Assembly: GCA_046758065.1 (NCBI GenBank) | Contig: JBHHZM010000048.1 | Coordinates: 1-22,326 of the forward strand | Direction: 5' to 3' | From: JBHHZM01 sp046758065 | GTDB lineage: Bacteria; Pseudomonadota; Alphaproteobacteria; JAAXGF01 | DNA length: 22,326 nucleotides | Shown here: positions 14,528 to 22,326 of the stretch, piece by piece | How positions within the stretch are numbered: the stretch's first letter is position 1 | Layout: the number at the start of each line of letters is the position of its first letter | Notes under the pieces: model-generated | The model's database searches: none | The model's input: the letters and a program-made list of their open reading frames with translations, nothing else | What the model was told of the DNA's origin: nothing | Translations under genes and position numbers: made by a program

Positions 14528-14548
14528 GGTTAACGACGACTGGTTAAA
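14528..14548. promoter_or_regulatory. TTAAC direct repeat upstream of cheY
   Basis: On the minus strand TTAAC-N9-TTAAC lies about 60-75 bases before the cheY ATG, in the gap after the MotE-like gene. The 14-base period differs from the CtrA spacing (N7 between tetramers), so I list it only as a possible operator of unknown type. Confidence 0.3.
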
Positions 14549-14558
14549 CCTTTGTTAC

Positions 14559-14607
14559 AAAAGCCCGGTCGCGAGAAGGGCGAAGGGCCCAGGCGTGCCG
14601 CGACCGG
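14559..14607 (-). terminator. probable terminator after the MotE-like gene
   Basis: CCGGTCGCG (14565-14573) pairs perfectly with CGCGACCGG (14599-14607). On the minus strand the hairpin is followed by GCTTTTGTAAC. The loop is long (25 bases) and the U-tract short, so termination may be partial. It would separate fliL-fliM-DUF6468-MotE from cheY-cheZ and the genes after them. Confidence 0.5.
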
Positions 14608-14619
14608 CGTTTGCGCGCG

Positions 14620-15285
14620 CTATTTCAATTTCTCGGGCAGATTGCGCCGGTGGGCGAGTTCGAGCGTCACCGTTTTGGCCTTGTCGACATCCATCTTGGC
14701 CAGGATCGGCGCCGCCTTGGCCTCCTTCATGCGCTCGACGACCTGGAGAAGCACGGTCATGTCGAGCCGGTCGAAGATGCGGGCCGCGTCCTTGGGCTTC
14801 ATGCGCTCATACATCTTCACCAGACTTTTGATCTGGGTCTCCTGCTCGGCATCGGCGTTGGCGAACATGCCCTCGATCGTCTGCTGAAGCTTCTTCAGTT
14901 CTCCGATCTTGGCATCGACTCGTTGCTCGGTGGCGGCCAGCAGTTGCTCGCGCATTTCGAGATCGCGCGTTCGGCCCTCAAGCTCCTTACGCCGCTCCGC
15001 AAGTTGTTCGAGGAGTTCGACTTCCGCCGGGCTGAGACTGGTCACGTCGATTCCGGCGGGATTGCTGCTCGCGGACTCCAGCGGAGCGCCGTCGCCGGTC
15101 ATTTCCGGCGTCAAGGGGGCGTCGGCACCGCTCGCACTCGCGGCGCCCTTGTCGCCTTCGGCGCTCGCGGCTGTCACGCTGCCGAAAAGGTTGTCGGCGC
15201 CCTGCCAGATGTATCCCACCTTGAGGGTGAGCAGCAGCATCGCCGCAACGATGGTGACGGGCAGCAGCTTCAGCCGCGCCAGCAT
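14620..15285 (-). CDS. MotE-like periplasmic motility protein
   Basis: The 221-residue product has an N-terminal signal/anchor helix (about 8-26), a low-complexity Ala/Ser/Gly segment, a coiled coil (about 85-150, with ELLEQLAERRKELEGRTRDL) and a C-terminal domain resembling the MgtE N-terminal fold: MYERMKPKDAARIFDRLDM then VLLQVVERMKEAKAAPILAKM. This is the layout of MotE, which in rhizobia is a periplasmic dimer working with MotC and MotB in stator function, as I recall. It lies 3 bases after the DUF6468-like gene in the fliL-fliM operon, which supports a motor role. Confidence 0.82.
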   Translation of the reverse strand: MLARLKLLPVTIVAAMLLLTLKVGYIWQGADNLFGSVTAASAEGDKGAASASGADAPLTPEMTGDGAPLESASSNPAGIDVTSLSPAEVELLEQLAERRKELEGRTRDLEMREQLLAATEQRVDAKIGELKKLQQTIEGMFANADAEQETQIKSLVKMYERMKPKDAARIFDRLDMTVLLQVVERMKEAKAAPILAKMDVDKAKTVTLELAHRRNLPEKLK

Positions 15286-15288
15286 TGG

Positions 15289-15732
15289 CTAGCCCTGACG
15301 GGCGACACGCAAGGCGTCGCGCAGATCGCGCTCAATCGCCGACTCCTCGCCGGGGATCGCAGCGCCGGCAAACGGCCGGGGGCCATGCGACAGGCTTTCG
15401 GGCGGAGGCGCCGTCCCGCCGCCGGAACCGCTCGCGAGACGGTCGGCGACGCGCTCGCCGCGCTCGACCAGGAAGGAGAGATCGTCGCACAGCGCCTGGG
15501 CCGCCTCGATTCGCTGGTCGAGAATCCCGCCCTTCTCGGCGCTCGCCTCGCGAAGTCCGGCGATGCTGGTTTCGGCGCGTTCGGTCGCAGCGTTGAAGCT
15601 TTCGACCAGCTTGATGAACTCGGCGTGGCCGCCGCGGAGTTCGCCGAGGCGGCGGTTGAGGATCACGCAGTAGGCGATCGTCGCCGCGAGCAATACGACG
15701 ATGACGCCGTCGAGCACCAGAGTGACGGTCAT
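15289..15732 (-). CDS. DUF6468-like membrane-anchored coiled-coil protein
   Basis: The 147-residue product begins MTVTLVLDGVIVVLLAATIA, a single membrane anchor (about 5-24), followed by a helical, probably coiled-coil region (RRLGELRGGHAEFIKLVESF, AEKGGILDQRIEAAQALCDD, LSFLVERGERVADRL) and a Pro/Gly tail. I believe this matches DUF6468, a family seen beside fliM in alphaproteobacteria. The frame is open upstream to 16395 but those codons shadow fliM. The true start is the ATG at 15732, which overlaps the fliM stop as ATGA, so translation is coupled to FliM. Function unknown; a motor-associated role is inferred from position. Confidence 0.8.
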   Translation of the reverse strand: MTVTLVLDGVIVVLLAATIAYCVILNRRLGELRGGHAEFIKLVESFNAATERAETSIAGLREASAEKGGILDQRIEAAQALCDDLSFLVERGERVADRLASGSGGGTAPPPESLSHGPRPFAGAAIPGEESAIERDLRDALRVARQG

Positions 15733-16886
15733 TTTCGCCGCTCCGGCCGGTGGAATTTCCGAGCGACCCGAATCGCGACGCTGTCCGCAGTACGCCCGAT
15801 GTGGCCGCTGAGCATGTCGATGCCGCCGCAGCGCACGACGACGGTCGATTCGGGCCGCGCGCCGAGCATGAAGGTGTCCCCGATCTTGAGATCGGCGATA
15901 GCGTGCAGGGGCAGGATCTGTTGGTCGAGCACGGCCTCGATCTCGACCGTGGTCTGCCACAGTTCGTTGGCGAGATGGCCCTCCCAGATCGAGTCGCGAC
16001 CGAACTTCTCGCCCCAGAACATCTGCAGCAGGAGATCGCGGATGGGCTCGAGCGTGGCGTAGGGCAGCACAATTTCGACGTTGCCGCCGCGATCGTCCAT
16101 ATCGACCCGCATGCGTGTGAGGATCGCCGCGTTCGCCGGTCGGGCGATGGTGGCAAAGCGCGGGTTGGTCTCGAGTCGGTCGAAGCGGAACGTCACCGGC
16201 GTCAGCGGCTCGAACGCCTGGGTCAGGTCGGCCAGCACCACTTGAAGCATGCGCTCGATGAGATTGCGCTCGATCGTCGTGTAGGGGCGGCCCTCGATGC
16301 GGATCGGGGCCGTGCCGCGGCCGCCGCCGAGCAGCACGTCGACCACCGAATAGATCAGCGCGCTGTCGACGGTAAGGAGTCCGAAGTCGTCCCACTCCTC
16401 GGCCTTGAACACGCCGAGCATGGCGGGCAGCGGAATCGAGTTGAGGTAATCGCCGAAGCGGACCGAGGTGAGCCCCTCGAGTGAAACCTCGACGTTGTCC
16501 GAGGTGAAATTGCGCAGCGAGGTGGTGAGAAGCCGTACGGCGCGGTCGAACGCCACCTCGAGCATGGGCAGACGTTCGTAAGAGACCAGCGTACTGTTGA
16601 GAATGGCCTGGATGCCCGAGCGCTGACCGGCGCCGTCGCCGTCCTCGTCGAATCCGAGCAGGCTGTCGATCTCGTCCTGGTTGAGGACGCGCGTCGGCTG
16701 GGCGCCCGCTGCCGCCCCGGCGTCATCGGCCCCGTCCTTCTCGGCCATGGTGGCCCACTCGTCGGCAAGCGCCTCATCGCCGCTCGAACCGCCGTTTTCG
16801 CCGGCTTCTGTGGCCGCGGCCAACTCGGTGGCGAGTCGGTCCTGATCCGACCCATCCCCAGTTTCGGTGTTCTCCGGTTCGGCCAT
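15729..16886 (-). CDS. fliM: flagellar motor switch protein FliM with N-terminal extension
   Basis: Switch-complex protein that binds CheY-P and sets rotation direction. The 385-residue product has the CheY-binding motif LNQDEIDSLLGFD at about 68-80, a middle domain with YERLPMLEVAFDRAVRLLTT and GDYLNSIPLPAMLGVFKAEE, the GGGRGTAPIRIEGRPYTTIE block, and a C-terminal surface domain (LHAIADLKIGDTFMLGARPE). FliM usually has the CheY motif within the first 15 or so residues; here about 67 residues precede it, rich in Asp, Glu, Gly and Ala, including ALADEWATMAEKDG. The start is the ATG at 16886; a GTG at 16892 would add two residues. It begins 11 bases after the fliL stop and its stop overlaps the next gene. 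Confidence 0.95.
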   Translation of the reverse strand: MAEPENTETGDGSDQDRLATELAAATEAGENGGSSGDEALADEWATMAEKDGADDAGAAAGAQPTRVLNQDEIDSLLGFDEDGDGAGQRSGIQAILNSTLVSYERLPMLEVAFDRAVRLLTTSLRNFTSDNVEVSLEGLTSVRFGDYLNSIPLPAMLGVFKAEEWDDFGLLTVDSALIYSVVDVLLGGGRGTAPIRIEGRPYTTIERNLIERMLQVVLADLTQAFEPLTPVTFRFDRLETNPRFATIARPANAAILTRMRVDMDDRGGNVEIVLPYATLEPIRDLLLQMFWGEKFGRDSIWEGHLANELWQTTVEIEAVLDQQILPLHAIADLKIGDTFMLGARPESTVVVRCGGIDMLSGHIGRTADSVAIRVARKFHRPERRK

Positions 16887-16897
16887 CGTCACGTCAT

Positions 16898-17422
16898 TTA
16901 TTGGATCAACATTTCCTTGAAGAGAACGTCGCGAATCTCGACCGGGTGCGCGGCCGCGCTGACCCGGCGCAGCAGCTCGTCCTTTACCCGGAAGATACCC
17001 GCCGAGCCCTGCAGGTCCGCGACCCTGAGTTCGCGCAGGTAGATGTGGAACTGATCGATCACGCGCGGCAGAACATTCTGCAGGATGGCCAGATCCTGGC
17101 TTTCGTCGAGCTCGAGGCTGAGCTGAATCTTGAGGAAGGACTGTTTCTTGGCCCCGGCCTCGAGATTAACCACCATTTCCGGCAAGTCGAAGAAGACGAC
17201 GTTCGGCGTCTCAGGCTGCTGTTTCTCGACACCGATGTAGGGGTCGAGGAGACCGCTGAAGTAGGCGCCGGCGCCGCCGCCGCTGAGCAGCAGCACGGCC
17301 GCAGCGGCGATGATGATCAAGCGGCGCATGCCGCCGAACCGGCCGGACGGTTCGGAGGATTCCTCCTCGGACTCGTCGTCGATTTCCTCTTCGACGCTTT
17401 CGTCTGGGTTGGCGTCGCTCAT
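16898..17422 (-). CDS. fliL: flagellar basal-body/stator-associated protein FliL
   Basis: Single-pass inner-membrane protein that surrounds or supports the stator. The 174-residue product has an acidic cytoplasmic N-terminus (VEEEIDDESEEESSEPS), one membrane helix (about 34-55) and a periplasmic SPFH-like domain with FFDLPEMVVNLEAG, SFLKIQLSLELDE, VLPRVIDQFHIYLRELRVAD and the closing VEIRDVLFKEMLIQ, all typical of FliL. The ATG at 17422 has GAGGAGAG just upstream with about 5-6 bases spacing; an upstream start at 17452 is less likely. It heads the minus-strand operon and is divergent from flgF. Confidence 0.95.
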   Translation of the reverse strand: MSDANPDESVEEEIDDESEEESSEPSGRFGGMRRLIIIAAAAVLLLSGGGAGAYFSGLLDPYIGVEKQQPETPNVVFFDLPEMVVNLEAGAKKQSFLKIQLSLELDESQDLAILQNVLPRVIDQFHIYLRELRVADLQGSAGIFRVKDELLRRVSAAAHPVEIRDVLFKEMLIQ

Positions 17423-17568
17423 TCTCTCTCCTCGCATCCGAAAGTGGTGCACCGCACCCGAAATCGGCGTGCGTCTTCCGCGCTAAAGTTATAGCGAACA
17501 TTGCATTAACAAGAGGTTGCAGCGGTTCGTGTTTGGTCGTGCCAGGCCTCGAAACGGCAACTTCTGCC

Positions 17569-17583
17569 CGGCAAAGCCTGCCG
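17569..17583. promoter_or_regulatory. palindrome CGGCA-N5-TGCCG, possible FlbD-type enhancer
   Basis: CGGCA and TGCCG form a perfect 5-bp inverted repeat around AAGCC, about 105 bases before the inferred sigma-54 start point. Position and the CCCGGCAAAG core recall the ftr enhancers bound by FlbD in Caulobacter. The match is from memory; function is inferred. Confidence 0.45.
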
Positions 17584-17655
17584 CAGCGTTCACGCCTTGC
17601 CGATGACCGACCCGCCGGCTACATACCAACCCCTTGAACCTGCTTCCCTTTTTCG

Positions 17656-17673
17656 CTGGCACGGGACGTGCAT
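17656..17673 (+). promoter_or_regulatory. candidate sigma-54 promoter of the flgF operon
   Basis: CTGGCAC-N5-GTGCAT has GG (17658-17659) and GC (17670-17671) separated by exactly 10 bases, as RpoN promoters require. The -24 element TGGCAC is perfect; the -12 element is GTGCA instead of TTGCA. The expected start is near 17683, about 54 bases before the flgF ATG. Confidence 0.65.
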
Positions 17674-17736
17674 CGCAAGCAGCAACGTACGGCCGCAGGC
17701 ACTGGGCGCCTCGTGACCACCCCAAGGAGGCCAAGC

Positions 17737-18465
17737 ATGGAAAACACGACCCTGGTGGCGCTTTCGCAGCAGATGGTCCTGCGCCGTCAGATGGATGTCA
17801 TCGCCAACAACATCGCCAATGCCGACACCGGCGGCTACAAGTCCGAGCGTATGCTGTTCGCCACCTACCTGCAGGACATCGGACGGCGGGAAAAAGCCGC
17901 GTTCGTACAGGACATCGCGGTGACCCGCGACCCGCGCGACGGCGAAATGGTGGTCACGGGCAATCCTTTCGACATGGCAATCCAGGGCGAAGGCTATTTC
18001 CAGGTCGAGACGCCGGACGGCGTACGCTACACCCGCGGCGGCCATTTCCGGCTCGACGACCAGGGCGTGCTGGTGACTTCGGACGGGCATGCCTTGCTCG
18101 GCGACGACGGCTTCCCCGTCATCACCTCTCCCGACGATAACGATCTCGTGGTCACACCCGACGGCACCGTTTCGGCCGGCGGTTTCGAGATCGCTCGATT
18201 GCAGGTCGTCACTTTCGAGCGGCCCAACGCACTGCGCGAGACCTACGGCGGCCTCTACCAAACCGATCTGACGCCGCTGCCGTCGGAAGACGCCCGCATC
18301 GTCCAGGGATCGATCGAGAGCTCGAACGTCGAGCCGATCGTCGAGATGACCCGCATGATCGCGCTGCTGCGGGGCTACCAGAGCGTCCAGCGACTGGTCC
18401 AGGAGCAGGACCAACTGCGGCGCCGGGCAATCAGCGCGCTCTCGGGTACGAACCGGACCGCCTGA
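17737..18465 (+). CDS. flgF: flagellar proximal rod protein FlgF
   Basis: Rod subunit of the flagellar axis. From the ATG at 17737 the product is 242 residues, beginning MENTTLVALSQQMVLRRQMD, then VIANNIANADTGGYK (rod signature), GNPFDMAIQGEGYFQVETPD (FlgE/F/G core) and a C-terminal helix with SSNVEPIVEMTRMIALLRGYQSV. AAGGAGG at 17724-17730 gives ideal spacing; the open frame further upstream is discounted. It heads the flgF-flgG-flgA-flgH operon behind the sigma-54-type promoter. Confidence 0.95.
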   Translation: MENTTLVALSQQMVLRRQMDVIANNIANADTGGYKSERMLFATYLQDIGRREKAAFVQDIAVTRDPRDGEMVVTGNPFDMAIQGEGYFQVETPDGVRYTRGGHFRLDDQGVLVTSDGHALLGDDGFPVITSPDDNDLVVTPDGTVSAGGFEIARLQVVTFERPNALRETYGGLYQTDLTPLPSEDARIVQGSIESSNVEPIVEMTRMIALLRGYQSVQRLVQEQDQLRRRAISALSGTNRTA

Positions 18466-18516
18466 CAAGCCGCGGCGAAGCGAATTGCCAAAGCGCATGC
18501 GTAAGGAGACGCGTTC

Positions 18517-19302
18517 ATGAGATCACTCAGTATTGCGGCAACGGGGATGTTGGCCCAGCAGACCAACATCGACGTCATCGCCAACAACATCGCCAACCTC
18601 AACACCACCGGGTTCAAGCGACAGCGGCCCGAGTTCCAGGACCTGCTCTACCAGAACCTGAGGCGCGTCGGCTCGGCGTCCTCCGATGCCGGTACGATCG
18701 TCCCTTCGGGCGTACAGCTCGGCGTCGGCGTCAAGTCGGCTTCGGTCTATCGCATCACCGCCCAGGGCAACCTGATATCGACCAGCAACACGCTCGACCT
18801 CGCCATTCAGGGCAAGGGCTTCTTCCACATCCAGTTGCCCAATGGCGACGATGCCTATACCCGCGCCGGGACCTTCCAGCTCAGCGCGCAAGGCCAGATC
18901 GTCACCCAGGACGGCTTCGTCGTCGCGCCGAGCATCACCATTCCTTCGGGCGCGACCGACGTCAGCATCAACGAGAACGGCGAGGTGGAAGTCAAGCTCG
19001 ACGGACAGGTGGCGCCGCAGAACGTCGGTCAGATCGAGCTCGCCACTTTCCCCAACGAGCCCGGCCTCGAGGCGATCGGCGACAACCTGCTGCTCGAGAC
19101 CCCCGCCTCCGGCACCGCCACCACCGGCACGCCGGGCGCCACCGGCTTCGGCACCCTGCAACAGGGCTTCCTCGAGATCTCCAACGTCGACGCCGTGTCG
19201 GAGATCACCAACATGATCCAAGCCCAGCGGGCCTACGAACTCAACTCGAAGGTGATTACCACCGCCGACCAGATGATGAGCGCCGTCAACCAGCTACGCT
19301 AG
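18517..19302 (+). CDS. flgG: flagellar distal rod protein FlgG
   Basis: Distal rod subunit. The 261-residue product begins MRSLSIAATGMLAQQTNIDV, continues IANNIANLNTTGFKRQRPEF, has the core NTLDLAIQGKGFFHIQLPNG, and ends with EMINMIQAQRAYE-type sequence (EITNMIQAQRAYELNSKVIT), all diagnostic. AAGGAG lies about 9 bases before the ATG. Follows flgF after 51 bases and precedes flgA after 10. Confidence 0.97.
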   Translation: MRSLSIAATGMLAQQTNIDVIANNIANLNTTGFKRQRPEFQDLLYQNLRRVGSASSDAGTIVPSGVQLGVGVKSASVYRITAQGNLISTSNTLDLAIQGKGFFHIQLPNGDDAYTRAGTFQLSAQGQIVTQDGFVVAPSITIPSGATDVSINENGEVEVKLDGQVAPQNVGQIELATFPNEPGLEAIGDNLLLETPASGTATTGTPGATGFGTLQQGFLEISNVDAVSEITNMIQAQRAYELNSKVITTADQMMSAVNQLR

Positions 19303-19312
19303 GGAGCCAACC

Positions 19313-20260
19313 ATGAGCCTGCGTTTCACTGCCCTTATCACCGCGCTGTTGATCGCCGCGGGCGGCGCCCAAGCGGGCGAGATTCAGCTTCGCTCGAGCG
19401 CCGTGATCGACGACCCCGTGGTTACCCTGGGCGATCTGCTGATCGGCGCCGGCGACGCGGCCGACGTCGTGGTCGCCCGGGCGCCCGCGCCGGGACGTCG
19501 CATGGTCATCGGCGTGCGGCAGATTTACAAGGCGGCGCGGGCGAACGGGCTCGTCTGGCGGCCGCTTGGCGGCCTCGACCGCGTCATCGTGCGCCGCGCG
19601 AGCAAGCGCATCGGCCATGCCGAAATCGCGAGCCGGTTGCGCAAGGCGATCAACAAGATAAGTCCGCGCGAGAAGCTGAGCGTCGAACTGCCAAACCGGA
19701 CCGCCGAAATCGACTTGCCGACCGACGCGGTGGCGACGCTCGACGTCGAGAATCTCGATTACCGGCGCGAGAGCGGCCGTTTCTCGGCAACGCTGGTGGC
19801 GGCCGCCGGCACGCCCTACGTCACGCGCCTCAACGTCGTCGGCCGGGTTCGCGCCATGGTCGAGATGCCCGTGCTGCGCCGGGCGGTGCTTCGGGGCGAG
19901 ATCATCAACGAGGATGACATCGCGTGGACCGAGCTTCCGGCCGATCGGGTGCGAACCAACTATATCACCGACTCTGCGGACCTGGTCGGCATGTCGCCGC
20001 GGCGCACTCTCAGGCCCGATCGACCGGTACGCAGCAACGACGTCCATGCGCCGGTCGCCGTGGCCAAAGGCGCCAACGTGGTCATGACCTTCCGCACCGC
20101 CTTCATGGTGCTGACCGCCGCCGGCCGCGCGCTCGAGGATGGCGCCCTCGGCGCCACCATTCGGGTGCTCAACACCCGAAGCAACATGGTCATCGACGCG
20201 CTGGTCGAGGGCAGCAATCTGGTCAGCGTGACGACCCGCCAGAACATCGCCCTCAACTGA
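19313..20260 (+). CDS. flgA: P-ring assembly chaperone FlgA
   Basis: Periplasmic chaperone for assembly of the P ring from FlgI. The 315-residue product has a signal peptide (about 1-22, ending GGAQAG), a variable middle, and a C-terminal SAF-type domain: VLRRAVLRGEIINEDDIAW, LVGMSPRRTLRPDRPVRSND and a tail with GALGATIRVLNTRSNMVIDA, typical of FlgA. GGGAG precedes the ATG by 6 bases. Its client FlgI is not encoded in the window. Confidence 0.94.
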   Translation: MSLRFTALITALLIAAGGAQAGEIQLRSSAVIDDPVVTLGDLLIGAGDAADVVVARAPAPGRRMVIGVRQIYKAARANGLVWRPLGGLDRVIVRRASKRIGHAEIASRLRKAINKISPREKLSVELPNRTAEIDLPTDAVATLDVENLDYRRESGRFSATLVAAAGTPYVTRLNVVGRVRAMVEMPVLRRAVLRGEIINEDDIAWTELPADRVRTNYITDSADLVGMSPRRTLRPDRPVRSNDVHAPVAVAKGANVVMTFRTAFMVLTAAGRALEDGALGATIRVLNTRSNMVIDALVEGSNLVSVTTRQNIALN

Positions 20261-20286
20261 TGCCGCAAGCGAGGAGCCCGAAGACA

Positions 20287-21054
20287 ATGACCCCGTGCCT
20301 CCATGGCCTCCGCGTCCGTCGCCTCGCCGTCCTCGGCGTGGTCGGGCTGACGCTCGCGGCCTGCAGCAACACCATCGACCGCCTCGCCGCGGTCGGCGAG
20401 ACGCCAAAACTCAAGCCGATCGAAAATCCCACGCTGGACCCTAAATACGAGCCGGTCAGCCTGCCGATGCCGGCGCCCGAGACGAGAGCCTATCCGGCCA
20501 ACTCGCTGTGGCGCACCGGCGCCCGCGCTTTCTTCAAGGACCAGCGCGCCCAGCGGGTCGGCGACATTCTCACCGTGCTTATCGATATCGAGGACTCGGC
20601 CACGGTCAAGAACTCGACGACGCGGACCCGCGACAACACCGAGGGCGCCGACGCCAGCGCGTTTCTCGGCTACGAGACCAAACTCAGCAAATTCCTCCCC
20701 GACGCCGTCAATCCGGGCAACCTGGTCGACCTCAACAGCGATTCCCGCGCCAAGGGAACCGGCGATATCCAGCGCGACGACACCGTCAATCTGCGCGTCG
20801 CCGCCATCGTCAGCCAGGTGCTGCCCAACGGCAACCTGGTGATCCACGGCACCCAGGAGGTGCGCGTCAACTACGAGGTGCGCGAACTTCTCGTCGAAGG
20901 CGTCGTGCGCCGCGAAGACATCAGGTCCGACAACACGGTGAAACACGATCAGATCGCCGAGGCGCGCATCGTCTACGGCGGACGCGGCACCCTGAGCGAC
21001 GTGCAGAGACCCCGCTATGGACAGGAGATCTTCGACATCATCTATCCGTTCTGA
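20287..21054 (+). CDS. flgH: flagellar L-ring lipoprotein FlgH
   Basis: Outer-membrane lipoprotein that forms the L ring. From the ATG at 20287 the product is 255 residues with a lipoprotein signal, lipobox LAAC and Cys at about 26. It has SLWRTGARAFFKDQRAQRVG, GDILTVLIDIEDSATVKNST, the LPNGNLVIHGTQEVRVNYEV block and the closing YGQEIFDIIYPF, all FlgH signatures. GAGGAG sits about 10 bases upstream; an earlier ATG at 20260 overlaps the flgA stop (TGATG) and would put eight polar residues before a suboptimal signal. It is the last gene of the operon here; flgI does not follow. Confidence 0.96.
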   Translation: MTPCLHGLRVRRLAVLGVVGLTLAACSNTIDRLAAVGETPKLKPIENPTLDPKYEPVSLPMPAPETRAYPANSLWRTGARAFFKDQRAQRVGDILTVLIDIEDSATVKNSTTRTRDNTEGADASAFLGYETKLSKFLPDAVNPGNLVDLNSDSRAKGTGDIQRDDTVNLRVAAIVSQVLPNGNLVIHGTQEVRVNYEVRELLVEGVVRREDIRSDNTVKHDQIAEARIVYGGRGTLSDVQRPRYGQEIFDIIYPF

Positions 21055-21072
21055 GCGGGCGTCACAAGAAAA

Positions 21073-21092
21073 GGGTGGGCCGAAGCCCACCC
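21073..21092 (-). terminator. UUCG hairpin terminator, probably bidirectional
   Basis: GGGTGGGC and GCCCACCC form a perfect 8-bp stem with a 4-base loop. Read on the minus strand the loop is TTCG and the stem is followed by TTTTCTTGTG, a proper U-tract for the ABC-transporter gene ending at 21124. On the plus strand it lies 19 bases after the flgH stop but has a poor T-run, so it may end flgH messages less well. Confidence 0.8.
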
Positions 21093-21123
21093 CGTTCTCG
21101 TACGAACAAAAGGCGTCAACCGG

Positions 21124-22326
<1,203 letters not shown>

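Larger units (their letters stand above)
17423..17736. promoter_or_regulatory. divergent regulatory region between fliL and flgF
   Basis: This 314-base region separates the two divergent flagellar operons and holds no gene. Toward flgF it contains a sigma-54-type promoter (17656-17673) and an upstream palindrome (17569-17583). Toward fliL (minus strand) there is a TATAAC -10-like hexamer (about 17487-17492) and a lone TTAA half-site (17506-17509), plus the 8-base palindrome GGTGCACC at 17446-17453. Confidence 0.6.

Noticed and set aside
14611..16062. 483-codon plus-strand frame opposite the MotE-like, DUF6468-like and fliM genes
   Set aside because: It crosses three supported minus-strand genes with coupled starts and stops and shows no domain.
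15733..16395. upstream extension of the DUF6468-like frame
   Set aside because: These codons lie within fliM in another frame and read as Arg-rich nonsense; the ATG at 15732 with the ATGA overlap is the natural start.
19960..21090. 376-codon minus-strand frame opposite flgA and flgH
   Set aside because: Antisense shadow of two clear flagellar genes.

Overview
The window is a GC-rich stretch whose gene content and order point to an alphaproteobacterium, most likely of the Rhodospirillales type. The evidence is a CckA-type hybrid kinase next to flhB, a fliL-fliM-MotE-like series, CheZ beside CheY, and an flgF-flgG-flgA-flgH run. Nearly all of it is one flagellar biosynthesis and motor locus. 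The species is not identifiable from the sequence alone.

Layout. Bases 1-279 are the right end of an IS3-type insertion sequence with a nonsense-mutated transposase. It has landed in a DUF3800-like gene, of which only the first 35 codons remain (280-384, minus). Bases 385-637 are AT-richer and hold no gene I can support. From 6295 down to 638 the minus strand carries flgB-flgC-fliE-fliQ-fliR-flhB-cckA: rod proteins, the export gate and a cell-cycle/motility kinase. On the plus strand, csrA (6485) is followed by flhX - small unknown protein - fliO - fliP (6811-8533), which is convergent with the next block. From 17422 down to 8579 the minus strand carries fliL - fliM - DUF6468-like protein - MotE-like protein - (terminator) - cheY - cheZ - degenerate MotB-like - MotB-like - giant AMIN-like/TPR periplasmic protein. 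From 17737 the plus strand carries flgF-flgG-flgA-flgH. The flagellar run then stops at a UUCG hairpin. Beyond it a minus-strand sugar/polyol ABC-transporter binding protein runs off the window edge, so flgI and flgJ are not in their usual place after flgH.

How it works together. The rod (FlgB, FlgC, FlgF, FlgG, FliE), the L-ring (FlgH), the P-ring chaperone (FlgA), the export gate (FliO, FliP, FliQ, FliR, FlhB, plus a truncated FlhB paralogue), the switch (FliM), stator-side proteins (FliL, MotE-like, two MotB-like) and the CheY/CheZ signal-termination pair are all encoded here. Regulation is visible in the DNA. There is a perfect TTAA-N7-TTAA CtrA box before flhX and a near-match before flgB, while the CtrA-activating kinase gene cckA is the last gene of the flgB run. 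There is also a candidate sigma-54 promoter with an upstream palindrome of FlbD-enhancer type before flgF.

The least described part is the block 8579-13424. Two MotB-like proteins sit in tandem, the first lacking both the ion-channel aspartate and the peptidoglycan-binding aspartate. They are followed by an overlapping 1148-residue secreted AMIN-like/TPR protein, and no MotA gene is in view.
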